A program made the position numbers and the translations under genes. 57,500 nucleotides of DNA, from positions 1 through 57,500 of the forward strand of contig NZ_FNXE01000020.1 of NCBI RefSeq assembly GCF_900108395.1, written 5' to 3'. The DNA comes from Paenimyroides marinum (GTDB lineage Bacteria; Bacteroidota; Bacteroidia; Flavobacteriales; Flavobacteriaceae). Of the stretch, positions 9,572-18,112 are shown piece by piece; position 1 is the stretch's first letter; each line of letters starts with the position of its first letter. The notes under the pieces were generated by a model. It had not been told where the DNA came from, made no database searches, and saw nothing but the letters and a program-made list of their open reading frames with translations.

Positions 9572-10603
9572 TTAGCGATTTAATAATAACACCACCGCAG
9601 TAACTACTATGTTTAAAATAGCTAACGGAATTAATGTTTTCCAACCTAAGTTCATTAATTGGTCGTAACGGAAACGTGGTATCGTCCAACGAACCCACAT
9701 GTACAAGAAAATAAAGAAACAGATCTTTATAAACAATACGGCAATACCAATAATGTTTGCAGTATTTTCTCCCCAATTTTCAGCAGCCCACGTCATACCC
9801 GGATAGTTATAAGCTCCTAAATAAAGAACGGCTAACAAGGTAGAAGAAATGAACATGGCAGCGTATTCAGCAAACAAGAAGAATCCCATTCGCATAGATG
9901 AATATTCGGTGTGATAACCACCAATTAATTCTTGTTCACATTCTGCCAAATCAAATGGTGTTCTGTTTGTTTCTGCAAATGAACAAATCAGGAAAATAAA
10001 GAACCCTAATGGTTGATAGAAAATGTTCCAGTGCATTTCATGCTGTCCGGCAGCGATTTCGCGCAAGCTCATAGAGCTGTGCATCATCAAGACTGCAACG
10101 ATAGACAATCCCATAGCAATTTCATAAGAAATCATTTGCGAAGCCACACGCATGGCACTGATTAACGAATATTTGTTGTTAGATGCCCAACCACCAATCA
10201 TGATTCCGTACACACTTACCGAAAGTACTGCAAATACGTACAGCATGGCTACATTAATGTCAGCAGCCTGAAGGATCACTTTTCTACCGGCAATTTCTAA
10301 CGTATCACCCCAAGGAATAACTGCTGAGGTCATCAACGCCATGGTCATTGAAATGAATGGTCCCAATACAAATAAAAACGTATTAGGTGTGTTTGGCATA
10401 AATTCTTCTTTAGCAAATAATTTTAAACCATCGGCTAAAGGCTGTAGCATACCTCCCGGACCTGCACGGTTTGGCCCTCTGCGGTCTTGGATCCAGGCGG
10501 CAATTTTACGTTCTGCCAGCGTACAGTACATGGCAAACAGCATTGTAATTGCAAAAACAGCTACAATGATTACACTTTTTTCTATAATGATTGCTTCTTC
10601 CAT
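9572..10603 (-). CDS. nuoH: NADH-quinone oxidoreductase subunit H
   Basis: A 343-aa membrane subunit with eight predicted helices that forms much of the quinone chamber. Its hallmark loop AAWIQDRRGPNRAGPGGMLQPLADGLKLF (residues about 33-61, written here only to locate it) begins AAWIQDRRGPNRAGP. The acidic quinone-channel loop FAETNRTPFDLAECEQEL near residue 210 is also present. Start ATG 10603 lies 6 nt after the nuoG stop, so translation is coupled within the operon. Confidence 0.97.
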   Translation of the reverse strand: MEEAIIIEKSVIIVAVFAITMLFAMYCTLAERKIAAWIQDRRGPNRAGPGGMLQPLADGLKLFAKEEFMPNTPNTFLFVLGPFISMTMALMTSAVIPWGDTLEIAGRKVILQAADINVAMLYVFAVLSVSVYGIMIGGWASNNKYSLISAMRVASQMISYEIAMGLSIVAVLMMHSSMSLREIAAGQHEMHWNIFYQPLGFFIFLICSFAETNRTPFDLAECEQELIGGYHTEYSSMRMGFFLFAEYAAMFISSTLLAVLYLGAYNYPGMTWAAENWGENTANIIGIAVLFIKICFFIFLYMWVRWTIPRFRYDQLMNLGWKTLIPLAILNIVVTAVVLLLNR

Positions 10604-10609
10604 ACCTGA

Positions 10610-11629
10610 CTATTTTTCTGATGTTTTATATGGAACTTCTTTCATACTGATCTTTTTGCGATCCTGGTCACGACCTTCTAAAATTTGTTTTTCGGTATCA
10701 ATTACTACTTTATCCATTTTGCGGGTGTAGTTGCTTTGATTGATAACACTCCATTTCTCAAATTTGCGAGGACCTTCAATTACCCAATCAGATACTTCTT
10801 TGTGATCAAAACGGCATTCGTTGCAAATGAACTCTTCTACTTCGTGAAACTCGTCTTTACGAGCCGTAACACGTTGAATTTCGTTGCCAAACATCCATAA
10901 AGTGGTTTTTCCGCAACATTTATCACAGTTTCTGTGGGCATCAAACGGTTTGTTAAACCAAACACGCGATTTAAAACGGAAGGTTTTATCGGTCAACGCA
11001 CCAACGGGACACACATCAATCATATTACCGGACATTTCGTGGTCTATTGCTGCCGATACATAAGTGGAAATTTGTGCATGATCGCCACGGTTTAAAACAC
11101 CGTGATTTCTGCTGCCACAAACTTGTTCTGCCGTATGTACACAACGATAACACAAAATACAACGGTTCATGTGCAATTGAATTTTATCGCCAATGTTTTC
11201 TGGTTCAAACGTACGTTTTTCTTCTTTAAAACGCGTTTTTTCCAATCCGTGTTTAAACGATAGGTTTTGCAAATCACATTCACCGGCTTGGTCACAAACA
11301 GGGCAATCTAAGGGGTGGTTGATCAATAAAAATTCGGTAACTGCTTTGCGCGCATCTAATGCTCTTTCAGAAGTTTTTACTTTCACTTCCATTCCGTCCA
11401 TAACACCTGTTTTACATGATGGCATCATTTTAGGCATTGGGCGTGGATCGGCTTCGCTGCCTTTTGATACTTCTACCAAACAGGCACGGCAGTTACCGCC
11501 TGTATCTTTTAATTTAGAATAGTAGCACATGGCAGGCGGTACCACATCGCCGCCAATCATACGTGCAGCCTGCAGTACGGTGGTGCCTGGTTCTACTTCT
11601 ATTTCTATTCCGTCTATTGTAACTTTCAT
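10610..11629 (-). CDS. nuoG: NADH-quinone oxidoreductase subunit G, short form without the molybdopterin-like domain
   Basis: Only 339 aa, against about 700-900 in E. coli-type NuoG. The N-terminal ferredoxin domain keeps C35, C47, C50 and C72 for the 2Fe-2S cluster. H105, C109, C112 and C118 (HPLDCPVCDQAGEC) match N5, and C157, C160, C163 and C207 match N4. Another Cys set follows (C235, C238, C239, C269, C272) whose spacing differs from the N7 CxxCxxxC pattern. The large molybdopterin-oxidoreductase-like domain is absent, which fits the flavobacterial short NuoG as I know it rather than a truncation, since the next gene starts 6 nt away. Electron transfer to quinone should remain intact. 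Confidence 0.93.
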   Translation of the reverse strand: MKVTIDGIEIEVEPGTTVLQAARMIGGDVVPPAMCYYSKLKDTGGNCRACLVEVSKGSEADPRPMPKMMPSCKTGVMDGMEVKVKTSERALDARKAVTEFLLINHPLDCPVCDQAGECDLQNLSFKHGLEKTRFKEEKRTFEPENIGDKIQLHMNRCILCYRCVHTAEQVCGSRNHGVLNRGDHAQISTYVSAAIDHEMSGNMIDVCPVGALTDKTFRFKSRVWFNKPFDAHRNCDKCCGKTTLWMFGNEIQRVTARKDEFHEVEEFICNECRFDHKEVSDWVIEGPRKFEKWSVINQSNYTRKMDKVVIDTEKQILEGRDQDRKKISMKEVPYKTSEK

Positions 11630-11639
11630 AATTTCTATA

Positions 11640-13004
11640 TTAAACGGTGGTATTTTGTAGTAAATGTTTTACTTTTTCAAAAGGTTCATTTACAAAATGA
11701 TCTCTGTTTTTAATTTTTTCCGGGAAACGAACGTGGTATTCAAACTCGTCTCTGAAATGACGAATCGCAGCGGCAACCGGCCAGGCGGCGGCATCGCCTA
11801 AAGGACAAATTGTATTACCTTCGATTTTTGCCTGAATACTCCATAACAGATCAATATCCTCTTCGGTACCTTGTCCGTTTTCAATACGCCATAAAATTTT
11901 TTCCATCCATCCGGTTCCTTCACGGCAAGGCGAACATTGTCCGCAGCTTTCGTGATGGTAGAATCTTGAGAAATTCCATGTATTACGAACGATACAAGCG
12001 GTATCGTTATAAACGATAAATCCACCTGAACCTAAAGAGGAACCTGTTGCAAAACCTCCGTCTGATAGCGATTCGTAGGTCATCAATCGATCTTCTCCAT
12101 TGGCTGTTTTAAAGATAAGGTGTTTAGGTAAAATAGGCACCGATGAACCGCCGGGAATCAATCCTTTTAACGGACGGTCATCAATCATTCCTCCGCAATA
12201 TTCATCAGAATTCATGAATTCATCAACGGTCATTCCCATTTCAATTTCATAAACACCCGGTTTTTTAACGTGACCGGAAACAGAGAATAATTTGGTTCCG
12301 GTAGATCGTCCCAGACCAATTTTAGAATAATCTTCGCCTGAATTTAAAATGATCCATGGCACAGTAGCAATTGATTCTACGTTGTTTACAACAGTAGGGT
12401 TTTGCCACAAACCTTTAACAGCTGGGAAAGGTGGTTTGATACGCGGATTTCCACGTTTACCTTCTAACGATTCAATCAAAGCGGTTTCTTCACCACAGAT
12501 ATACGCACCACCACCACAGTGTACGTGCAAATCTAAATCGTAGCCCGAACCTTTAATGTTTTTACCTAACCAACCTGCTGCATAAGCTTCTTTAATGGCG
12601 CGTTCTAAGGTTTTAAAAACCCACATGTATTCGCCACGAATGTAGATGTACGAAAGGTTGGCACCTAAAGCAAACGACGAGGTAATCATTCCTTCGATCA
12701 ATAAATGCGGAATGTATTCCATTAAATATCGGTCTTTAAATGTACCTGGTTCAGATTCATCGGCATTACAAACCAAATGACGCGGATTACCTGATTTTTT
12801 ATCGATAAAACTCCACTTTAAACCCACAGGGAAACCTGCACCGCCACGACCACGCAGACCAGAAGTCTTTACTTCTTCGGTAATATCGTCGGGGTTCATT
12901 TTCAATGCCTTTTCTACAGAAGCATATCCACCATTTTCACGATAAACATCGTACGTTTTAATACCCGGAATATGGATTTTTTCAAATAATATTTTTTGTC
13001 CCAT
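11640..13004 (-). CDS. nuoF: NADH-quinone oxidoreductase subunit F (FMN, NADH-binding)
   Basis: A 454-aa subunit that oxidises NADH and passes electrons from FMN to cluster N3. The NADH/FMN site is seen as [18 protein letters not shown] (residues about 49-66) and [14 protein letters not shown] (163-176). The N3 ligands are C354, C357, C360 and C400 in [13 protein letters not shown] and NTICPLGD. It directly follows nuoE by 4 nt, as expected for the NADH dehydrogenase module. Full length. Confidence 0.98.
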   Translation of the reverse strand: MGQKILFEKIHIPGIKTYDVYRENGGYASVEKALKMNPDDITEEVKTSGLRGRGGAGFPVGLKWSFIDKKSGNPRHLVCNADESEPGTFKDRYLMEYIPHLLIEGMITSSFALGANLSYIYIRGEYMWVFKTLERAIKEAYAAGWLGKNIKGSGYDLDLHVHCGGGAYICGEETALIESLEGKRGNPRIKPPFPAVKGLWQNPTVVNNVESIATVPWIILNSGEDYSKIGLGRSTGTKLFSVSGHVKKPGVYEIEMGMTVDEFMNSDEYCGGMIDDRPLKGLIPGGSSVPILPKHLIFKTANGEDRLMTYESLSDGGFATGSSLGSGGFIVYNDTACIVRNTWNFSRFYHHESCGQCSPCREGTGWMEKILWRIENGQGTEEDIDLLWSIQAKIEGNTICPLGDAAAWPVAAAIRHFRDEFEYHVRFPEKIKNRDHFVNEPFEKVKHLLQNTTV

Positions 13005-13008
13005 AGTA

Positions 13009-13542
13009 TTATTTATCGTGTAAGGTTATTTTATCTTCTTTACAATCGTTAATTAATTGATCTACTTTTTCTTTGGTTAAATGTTCGTGGTAAAAATCGC
13101 CCAACTGTAACATTGGGGCATAACCGCAAGCACCTAAACATTGTACACCAACCACCGAAAATAATCCGTCTGCTGTAACCTGACCGGGTTTTACGCCTAA
13201 TTTTTCACAGGTATAATCCATAACATCTTCGGCCTTATTAATAGCACAACAAGACGTTACGCAGAATTCTAACATGTATTTGCCTACCGGTTTTTGGTTG
13301 AACATGGTATAGAAAGTTACCACTTCATACACTTCAATAGGCGTTATGTTTAGTATTTCGGCTGCTTTATTTTGTAATTCAACACTTAACCAGTTATCAT
13401 GTGCGTCTTGCAATTCATGTAAAACAGGTAATAGTGCCGATTTTTGTTTTCCTTCTGGATAATGACTGACCAATTCCTGAATGCGTTGCATTAATTCAGG
13501 GGTGATATTGATGTCTTGATGATATTTTTTTAATGTTTCCAT
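13009..13542 (-). CDS. nuoE: NADH-quinone oxidoreductase subunit E (2Fe-2S)
   Basis: A 177-aa thioredoxin-fold ferredoxin. Cluster N1a ligands are C94 and C99 (FCVTSCC) and C135 and C139 (CLGAC), with the usual spacing. An N-terminal helical bundle (residues 1-75) contacts NuoF. It lies between nuoD and nuoF with a 3-nt gap upstream, so it is co-translated with the module. Normal length. Confidence 0.97.
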   Translation of the reverse strand: METLKKYHQDINITPELMQRIQELVSHYPEGKQKSALLPVLHELQDAHDNWLSVELQNKAAEILNITPIEVYEVVTFYTMFNQKPVGKYMLEFCVTSCCAINKAEDVMDYTCEKLGVKPGQVTADGLFSVVGVQCLGACGYAPMLQLGDFYHEHLTKEKVDQLINDCKEDKITLHDK

Positions 13543-13545
13543 AAG

Positions 13546-14784
13546 TTAGCAATCTAATTCTCCTGCAATAACGTTCATACTTGAAAGAGTAATAATAGCG
13601 TCAGATAAGCTGCGCCCTTTTACAATTTCGTTAAATGCCTGATAGTAAATAAAACATGGTCTGCGGAAGTGTAAACGATACGGAACACGACTTCCGTTTG
13701 TAATTAAATAGAAACCTAATTCGCCATTACCGCCTTCTACAGCGTGATACACTTCGGTATTTGGAACAGGAACTTCGCCCATTACAATTTTAAAGTGGTA
13801 AATCAAGGCTTCCATATTGTTGTAAACTTCTTCTTTGGGTGGCAGGTAATAATCGGGAACATCTGCGTGATAACCACCTTCTGCCGGCATTTTTTCCAAC
13901 GCCTGACGGATGATTTTCATACTTTCCCAAACTTCGGCATTACGTACGCAAAAACGGTCGTAACAATCACCGTTTTGACCTACGGGAATATCGAACTCAA
14001 AATCTTCGTACGAACAATATGGTTGTGCTACACGAATATCGTAATCAACACCGGCAGCACGTAAATTTGGTCCTGTAAAGCCATAGCTCATCGCCATTTC
14101 AGCATCAACAGCTCCGGCACCAATGGTACGATCCATGAAGATACGGTTACGGGAAAGCATGTTTTCAAACTCTGTCCAAACCGCCGGGAATTCCGCTAAA
14201 AATTTATCTATTTTTCTCCAGGCAGTTTCACTCCATTCACGTTCAAAACCACCAATACGCCCCATGTTTGTTGTTAAACGTGCACCGCAGATTTCTTCGT
14301 AAATTTCATAAATCTTTTCGCGGTACTGCATCACGTAGAGGAAACCTGTTAATGCACCTGTATCAACGCCCATAACCGAACTACAAATAATGTGGTCAGC
14401 AATGCGGGCTAATTCCATAATAATGACACGCATGTATTGTACGCGTTTAGGGATTTCGATGCCCAACATTTTTTCAACCGTCATCCACCAGCCGGTATTG
14501 TTGATAGGAGAGGAGCAGTAGTTTAAACGGTCTGTTAACACGTTGATCTGATAAAACGGACGGTTTTCGGCAATTTTCTCAAATGCACGGTGAATGTATC
14601 CAACAGTACCTTCGCCATCAATGATTTTTTCTCCGTCCATTAATAAAATGTTCTGGAAAATACCGTGGGTTGCAGGGTGTGTGGGACCTAGATTTAATAT
14701 AGATAATTCTACACCATCTTTTTCTCTTGTTGCCTTGATTTGTTTTTCAAATCGTTTTTCGGGCACTAATAATAAATCTGACAT
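13546..14784 (-). CDS. nuoD: NADH-quinone oxidoreductase subunit D (49 kDa homologue)
   Basis: The start is placed at ATG 14784 (MSDLLLVPEKRF, 412 aa). A longer reading from 14802 begins with TTG and overlaps nuoC, so it is less likely. The subunit belongs to the NiFe-hydrogenase large-subunit fold and forms the quinone site with NuoB. It shows NLGPTHPATHGIFQNI, the conserved quinone-site His loop, and GYIHRAFEKIAENRPFYQ. It is separate from NuoC, unlike the fused NuoCD of E. coli. Confidence 0.97.
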   Translation of the reverse strand: MSDLLLVPEKRFEKQIKATREKDGVELSILNLGPTHPATHGIFQNILLMDGEKIIDGEGTVGYIHRAFEKIAENRPFYQINVLTDRLNYCSSPINNTGWWMTVEKMLGIEIPKRVQYMRVIIMELARIADHIICSSVMGVDTGALTGFLYVMQYREKIYEIYEEICGARLTTNMGRIGGFEREWSETAWRKIDKFLAEFPAVWTEFENMLSRNRIFMDRTIGAGAVDAEMAMSYGFTGPNLRAAGVDYDIRVAQPYCSYEDFEFDIPVGQNGDCYDRFCVRNAEVWESMKIIRQALEKMPAEGGYHADVPDYYLPPKEEVYNNMEALIYHFKIVMGEVPVPNTEVYHAVEGGNGELGFYLITNGSRVPYRLHFRRPCFIYYQAFNEIVKGRSLSDAIITLSSMNVIAGELDC

Positions 14785-14795
14785 AGTAATTCTTT

Positions 14796-15317
14796 TTAAC
14801 AATTAGGACCTGTTCTACCAAAGAAACGGTCGTCTTTATCGGTTCTGCCTTGATCTTCTAAAGGAAATTCTTTTCTAAGCGGAAACGATTCCATTTCATC
14901 CATATTTAAAATGCGTTTTAACTGCGGATGGTTTTTAAAAATGATTCCATAAAAATCATACGTTTCGCGTTCCTGCCAATTGGCTCCGGCATACAGTGGA
15001 ACAATGCTTTCCACTTCGGGATTCGATGCCGGTAAGAACGCCTTAACACGGATTCTTACATTATCAAACCAATTGTGTAAGTGATATACCACACAAAACT
15101 GGCGGTCTTCGTCGTAATCAGGGTAATGAACCCCGCAAACATCGGTTAAAAAATTAAAGTTCATTGAAGGATCTTCTTTTAAGAATTGAATCACCTCAAA
15201 AAGCGCTTCTTTCTTAACTTCAAAAGCCAGCATATCATGAAGAATATGAAAGTTTTCAACCTTTGGCGTAAACTGACGGCTTAATGTTTGCTGAATGATT
15301 TCGTTTGTTAAGCTCAT
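14796..15317 (-). CDS. nuoC: NADH-quinone oxidoreductase subunit C (30 kDa homologue)
   Basis: A 173-aa peripheral-arm subunit. The family signature is ERETYDFYGIIFKNHPQLKR followed by RKEFPLED at residues about 125-165. The N-terminal alpha/beta domain supports NuoD. The ATG at 15317 lies 1 nt after nuoB, indicating coupled expression. It is a separate gene from nuoD. Confidence 0.96.
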   Translation of the reverse strand: MSLTNEIIQQTLSRQFTPKVENFHILHDMLAFEVKKEALFEVIQFLKEDPSMNFNFLTDVCGVHYPDYDEDRQFCVVYHLHNWFDNVRIRVKAFLPASNPEVESIVPLYAGANWQERETYDFYGIIFKNHPQLKRILNMDEMESFPLRKEFPLEDQGRTDKDDRFFGRTGPNC

Positions 15318-15318
15318 T

Positions 15319-15870
15319 TTATTTGATGTTATATGAGTTTAATAAATCTTTATATTCATCGCTGCTTCTACGGCGAACCGATTCGTTTTTAACGATGTTC
15401 TGCAGCTCTAAAATTCCGTCTAAAATTTGCTCAGGTCTTGGCGGGCATCCCGGTACATATACATCAACTGGAATTACCTTGTCGATACCCTGCAAAACAG
15501 AGTAGGTATCAAAAACACCACCTGTACTTGCACAGGCACCCACGGCAATAACCCATTTAGGTTCTGCCATTTGTTCGTACACCTGACGTAAAATAGGAGC
15601 CATTTTTTTGGCAATGGTTCCCATAACCAGTAGCATATCTGCCTGGCGTGGCGAGAAACTCATACGTTCTGATCCAAATCGGCCAATATCGTAAGTAGCT
15701 GCCATGGTTGCCATGTATTCAATACCACAGCAAGAAGTAGCAAAAGGCAAAGGCCACATAGAATTGGCACGTGCCAACCCCACCACTTCGCTTAATTTCG
15801 TTGCAAAAAAACCTTCGCCGGCATAACCTTCGGGCGGAGCAACTTGTTTTATGTTAGAAGAATCACTCAT
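15319..15870 (-). CDS. nuoB: NADH-quinone oxidoreductase subunit B (cluster N2)
   Basis: A 183-aa subunit that carries the last cluster, N2. The tandem C47-C48 in [11 protein letters not shown], with C113 and C142 ([10 protein letters not shown]), are the four ligands. [18 protein letters not shown] is the conserved helix near the quinone site. Start ATG 15870; 12 nt after nuoA. Normal length. Confidence 0.97.
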   Translation of the reverse strand: MSDSSNIKQVAPPEGYAGEGFFATKLSEVVGLARANSMWPLPFATSCCGIEYMATMAATYDIGRFGSERMSFSPRQADMLLVMGTIAKKMAPILRQVYEQMAEPKWVIAVGACASTGGVFDTYSVLQGIDKVIPVDVYVPGCPPRPEQILDGILELQNIVKNESVRRRSSDEYKDLLNSYNIK

Positions 15871-15882
15871 AATAGCTGTAGT

Positions 15883-16248
15883 TTATTCAAATTCTAATCC
15901 TTTTTTCTTGAACTCGTAAAGTAACCCCACAATTAATAAAAACATAAAAATGCCCATTTTGTATAAGCCTTCCCAACCTAGTTCCAGAAAGTTTACCGCC
16001 CATGGATACATAAAGATTACTTCAACATCGAACAAAACAAACAAAATGGCAACTAAAAAGTAGCGGACATTAAACGGCACGCGTGCGTTACCAAACGATT
16101 CAATACCACATTCAAAGTTTACATCTTTGTTTTTTGATGCTTTTTTGGGACCTAAAAATCCTGAAACTAAAATGGTAACAAAAACAAAACCCGCTGCCAG
16201 CCCAAGCTGCATAAGGATTGGGATTAAATCCAGTTGACTTGATTGCAT
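15883..16248 (-). CDS. nuoA: NADH-quinone oxidoreductase subunit A
   Basis: A 121-aa, three-helix membrane subunit at the junction of both arms of complex I. The conserved first loop KDVNFECGIESFGNARVPFNVRY (it begins near residue 42) holds the Cys used as an active/deactive marker in mitochondrial ND3. FDVEVIFMYPWAVNF is the second-helix acidic motif. It is the first gene of the 14-gene operon; a promoter lies about 30 nt upstream. Confidence 0.96.
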   Translation of the reverse strand: MQSSQLDLIPILMQLGLAAGFVFVTILVSGFLGPKKASKNKDVNFECGIESFGNARVPFNVRYFLVAILFVLFDVEVIFMYPWAVNFLELGWEGLYKMGIFMFLLIVGLLYEFKKKGLEFE

Positions 16249-16278
16249 GTTGTTAGTGCATTAAATTTTTACAATTTT

Positions 16279-16309
16279 CAAAGATAATTTTTTAGTTGCG
16301 TATAAAAAA
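16279..16309 (-). promoter_or_regulatory. Promoter of the nuo operon
   Basis: On the minus strand TATCTTTG (16279-16286) fits the Bacteroidota -7 consensus TAnnTTTG. A T-run at 16304-16309 lies 17 nt upstream where the -33 TTTG is expected. The start of transcription would be near 16271, about 25 nt before nuoA. Confidence 0.6.
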
Positions 16310-16531
16310 CCTTATTGTTTTGATTTGTTATCAATTTCAACTTTTTGGGCTTAATTTATAATGGTTTTAAATAAAAAAGAACAGAAATTTGGAAGATTTT
16401 CTTTTTTAATAAAATAAGTCGATGATTTCGCCGGTATCAGGATCTGAAGAAACGCATTGGTTTTTTACAGAGAAATCCGTTTTTATCGGTGTAATTTGTA
16501 TCGAAAAAAAAGTAACCTGCGGTAAAAATAA

Positions 16532-16630
16532 AAACCACGTCTGCTTTTCATAAAAAGCAGGCGTGGTTTGCAGCAAAACCTAACGTAGTATTGATTAAAA
16601 GCAGACGTGGTTTGTAGCAAAACCTAACGT
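16532..16630. repeat. 34-bp direct repeat pair with an inverted third arm
   Basis: Two 34-bp copies, 16553-16586 and 16597-16630, differ at only two bases and lie 44 bp apart. A 17-bp segment at 16532-16548 (AAACCACGTCTGCTTTT) is the exact reverse complement of 16597-16613 and nearly so of 16553-16569. The single left arm can therefore pair with either right arm, giving two mutually exclusive hairpins. The rest of the gene-free stretch 16310-16531 shows only AT-rich sequence. Confidence 0.85.
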
Positions 16631-16662
16631 GTTTTTTAAACGATAAACGTACCGTTTAAAAG

Positions 16663-16758
16663 TTAGTCTGCAAAGTATTCCAGATATAAACCAATAATGA
16701 TCAAAAGAGTACCTGTAATACCCAGAATTGCTGTTCTGTATTTTTTTATAAGTTTCAT
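16663..16758 (-). CDS. Very small membrane protein (31 aa)
   Basis: ATG at 16758 lies 4 nt after the stop of the thioredoxin-fold gene. The product starts MKLIKKYRTAILGITGTLLI and ends GLYLEYFAD: a basic N-terminus, one strongly hydrophobic helix (about residues 10-26) and an acidic tail. This is the design of a single-pass inner-membrane micropeptide with the N-terminus inside. It is too short for routine gene calling and I do not recognise a family. A hairpin with 8-bp arms (16635-16660, TTTAAACG/CGTTTAAA) follows its stop but lacks a T-run on this strand. Spacing and composition support translation; conservation is untested. Confidence 0.55.
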   Translation of the reverse strand: MKLIKKYRTAILGITGTLLIIIGLYLEYFAD

Positions 16759-16762
16759 TTAG

Positions 16763-17881
16763 TTATAATTTTCCTAAATATTGTTCTAATTTTTGTTGAT
16801 GGATTAATGCACCAGTCCAACGGTCGATAAGTTTGCCCGATTTGTCAAACAATAAAAAAGTGGGTGTAGCATTTTCTTGATATTGAATATAAGCATCGGT
16901 ATTCATAAAATCTTCGGCATAAACCACTGCCCAGTTATTGGTGCTTAAAGTTCCAAACTGTTGGTAAGTTGCCGCATCTGGACTTTCTAATACGCTTACT
17001 GCTTGTAGCTTGTCTGCATATTTATCTGTAAAGCTTTTAGTAATAGGAAATGCCTGGTTGCTGCCTGAGCAGCTTACCGACGATAAATCAACCAAAACAT
17101 ATTCTGTATCTTTATTAAAATAATCGCTTAATTTTTCTGCTTTTAAATCTTTATCTAACACATTTATATCAATAAAAGCATCTCCTTTTGTTAAACGATG
17201 ACTTTGCGATGCCAATAAATATTGCTTGCCTATTTTGGTTTGTTTTTGTTCGGCAGTCATTTTATTATACACAGCTTTGTAAAAATCTTGTTTATCAAGG
17301 GTTTTGTTATACTCTAACATACTGAAACCAAAAGGTGTATCTAAATGTTCTAAAAGAAAATCCATTTCATTTTGTTTCAGTTCCTCAGCTAATTTAGTTG
17401 CAATTCCCTCATCTCCAACATATTTTTCTTGTACTTCGGGCTTTTCCCATTCGCCACTTTGTTGTAAAGCAATGATTTCCTGTTGCATAGCTTGGGTTTT
17501 AATATGAACAGGTAATTGCTTTTCGTTAAACAAAACTTGGATTTTATGGTATTCAGAACCGGTAACCTTTACCTGATACGGAAAGTCTTCTTTATTTGCT
17601 GTTACTTCTATAGTTTCGTTAGCAACAAACAAGCTTGTGTAATAAGGTTGGTTGTTATCTACAATATACATCATATAATTTTCCGGTGTTTCAGCAACAT
17701 CTGCTGTTAATGTTACTTTGCCTTGTGCCAATGTTTGGTAGGCAATAGGCGTTTGCCCGCTTATTAAATAGACTACGGCAGCATCTGAAAACCCCGTAAG
17801 GTTTGCTGTTATTTTTATTTCGCCTGCAAAGGCTTGTAAGGTTGCAGTTAGCAATAATGCTAAGATTGTTAATTTTTTCAT
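16763..17881 (-). CDS. Periplasmic DUF4369-like / thioredoxin-fold protein lacking CxxC
   Basis: A 372-aa protein with signal peptide MKKLTILALLLTATLQAFAG. Residues about 20-115 form a beta-rich domain like DUF4369 (AVVYLISGQTPIAYQTLAQG). Residues about 240-372 resemble the AhpC/TSA-TlpA thioredoxin fold, ending with the cis-Pro segment ATPTFLLFDKSGKLIDRW. Where a WCxPC redox motif is expected the sequence reads VDLSSVSCSGSNQAF, with a single Cys. Disulfide reductase activity is therefore doubtful; a one-Cys or binding role is possible. It is followed at 4 nt by a 31-aa membrane ORF and preceded by a long hairpin at 17904-17938. Confidence 0.7.
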   Translation of the reverse strand: MKKLTILALLLTATLQAFAGEIKITANLTGFSDAAVVYLISGQTPIAYQTLAQGKVTLTADVAETPENYMMYIVDNNQPYYTSLFVANETIEVTANKEDFPYQVKVTGSEYHKIQVLFNEKQLPVHIKTQAMQQEIIALQQSGEWEKPEVQEKYVGDEGIATKLAEELKQNEMDFLLEHLDTPFGFSMLEYNKTLDKQDFYKAVYNKMTAEQKQTKIGKQYLLASQSHRLTKGDAFIDINVLDKDLKAEKLSDYFNKDTEYVLVDLSSVSCSGSNQAFPITKSFTDKYADKLQAVSVLESPDAATYQQFGTLSTNNWAVVYAEDFMNTDAYIQYQENATPTFLLFDKSGKLIDRWTGALIHQQKLEQYLGKL

Positions 17882-17903
17882 TTCGGATGATTTTATATTT
17901 GTT

Positions 17904-17938
17904 AAACTCTAACAGAGTTCTGAACTCTGTTAGAGTTT
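17904..17938. repeat. Long perfect hairpin between two gene groups
   Basis: 16-bp arms AAACTCTAACAGAGTT / AACTCTGTTAGAGTTT with a 3-nt loop. Neither strand has a T-run after it, and only 22 nt separate it from the downstream gene start. It may be an intercistronic processing or stabilising hairpin, or part of a factor-dependent terminator. Confidence 0.75.
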
Positions 17939-17949
17939 ATTGAGGGTTG

Positions 17950-18108
17950 TTATTTGTTTTTATTTACAAGTAAACTATAAAATAAAACAGCTAATGTAAC
18001 AACAAACGAATATAGCAAGGCGCTATTTAATTCTTTATTAAAGAATAAATAAAAAACAAATAGAGATCCTAAAAAAGTTGCTGTTGCCTTTATTATCAAT
18101 GGTTTCAT
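17950..18108 (-). CDS. Small membrane protein (52 aa)
   Basis: ATG at 18108 is 4 nt after the stop of the 278-aa lipoprotein. It encodes a 52-aa product beginning MKPLIIKATATFLGSLFVFY, with two hydrophobic helices (about residues 9-23 and 31-48) linked by a short NKEL turn, and ends VNKNK. The likely topology is a hairpin with both ends in the cytoplasm. No family recognised. The same arrangement, a tiny membrane ORF 4 nt after an envelope protein gene, recurs at 16663-16758. The TAA stop is followed 11 nt later by the 17904-17938 hairpin. Confidence 0.6.
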   Translation of the reverse strand: MKPLIIKATATFLGSLFVFYLFFNKELNSALLYSFVVTLAVLFYSLLVNKNK

Positions 18109-18112
18109 ATTT

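Noticed and set aside
10610..11629. NuoG as a truncated pseudogene
   Set aside because: All core Fe-S ligands are present, spacing to nuoH is only 6 nt, and short NuoG is what I expect in flavobacteria.
16553..16630. Possible minimal CRISPR array (two 34-bp repeats)
   Set aside because: Only two repeats with a 10-bp spacer and no cas genes; the repeats are also part of an inverted structure.
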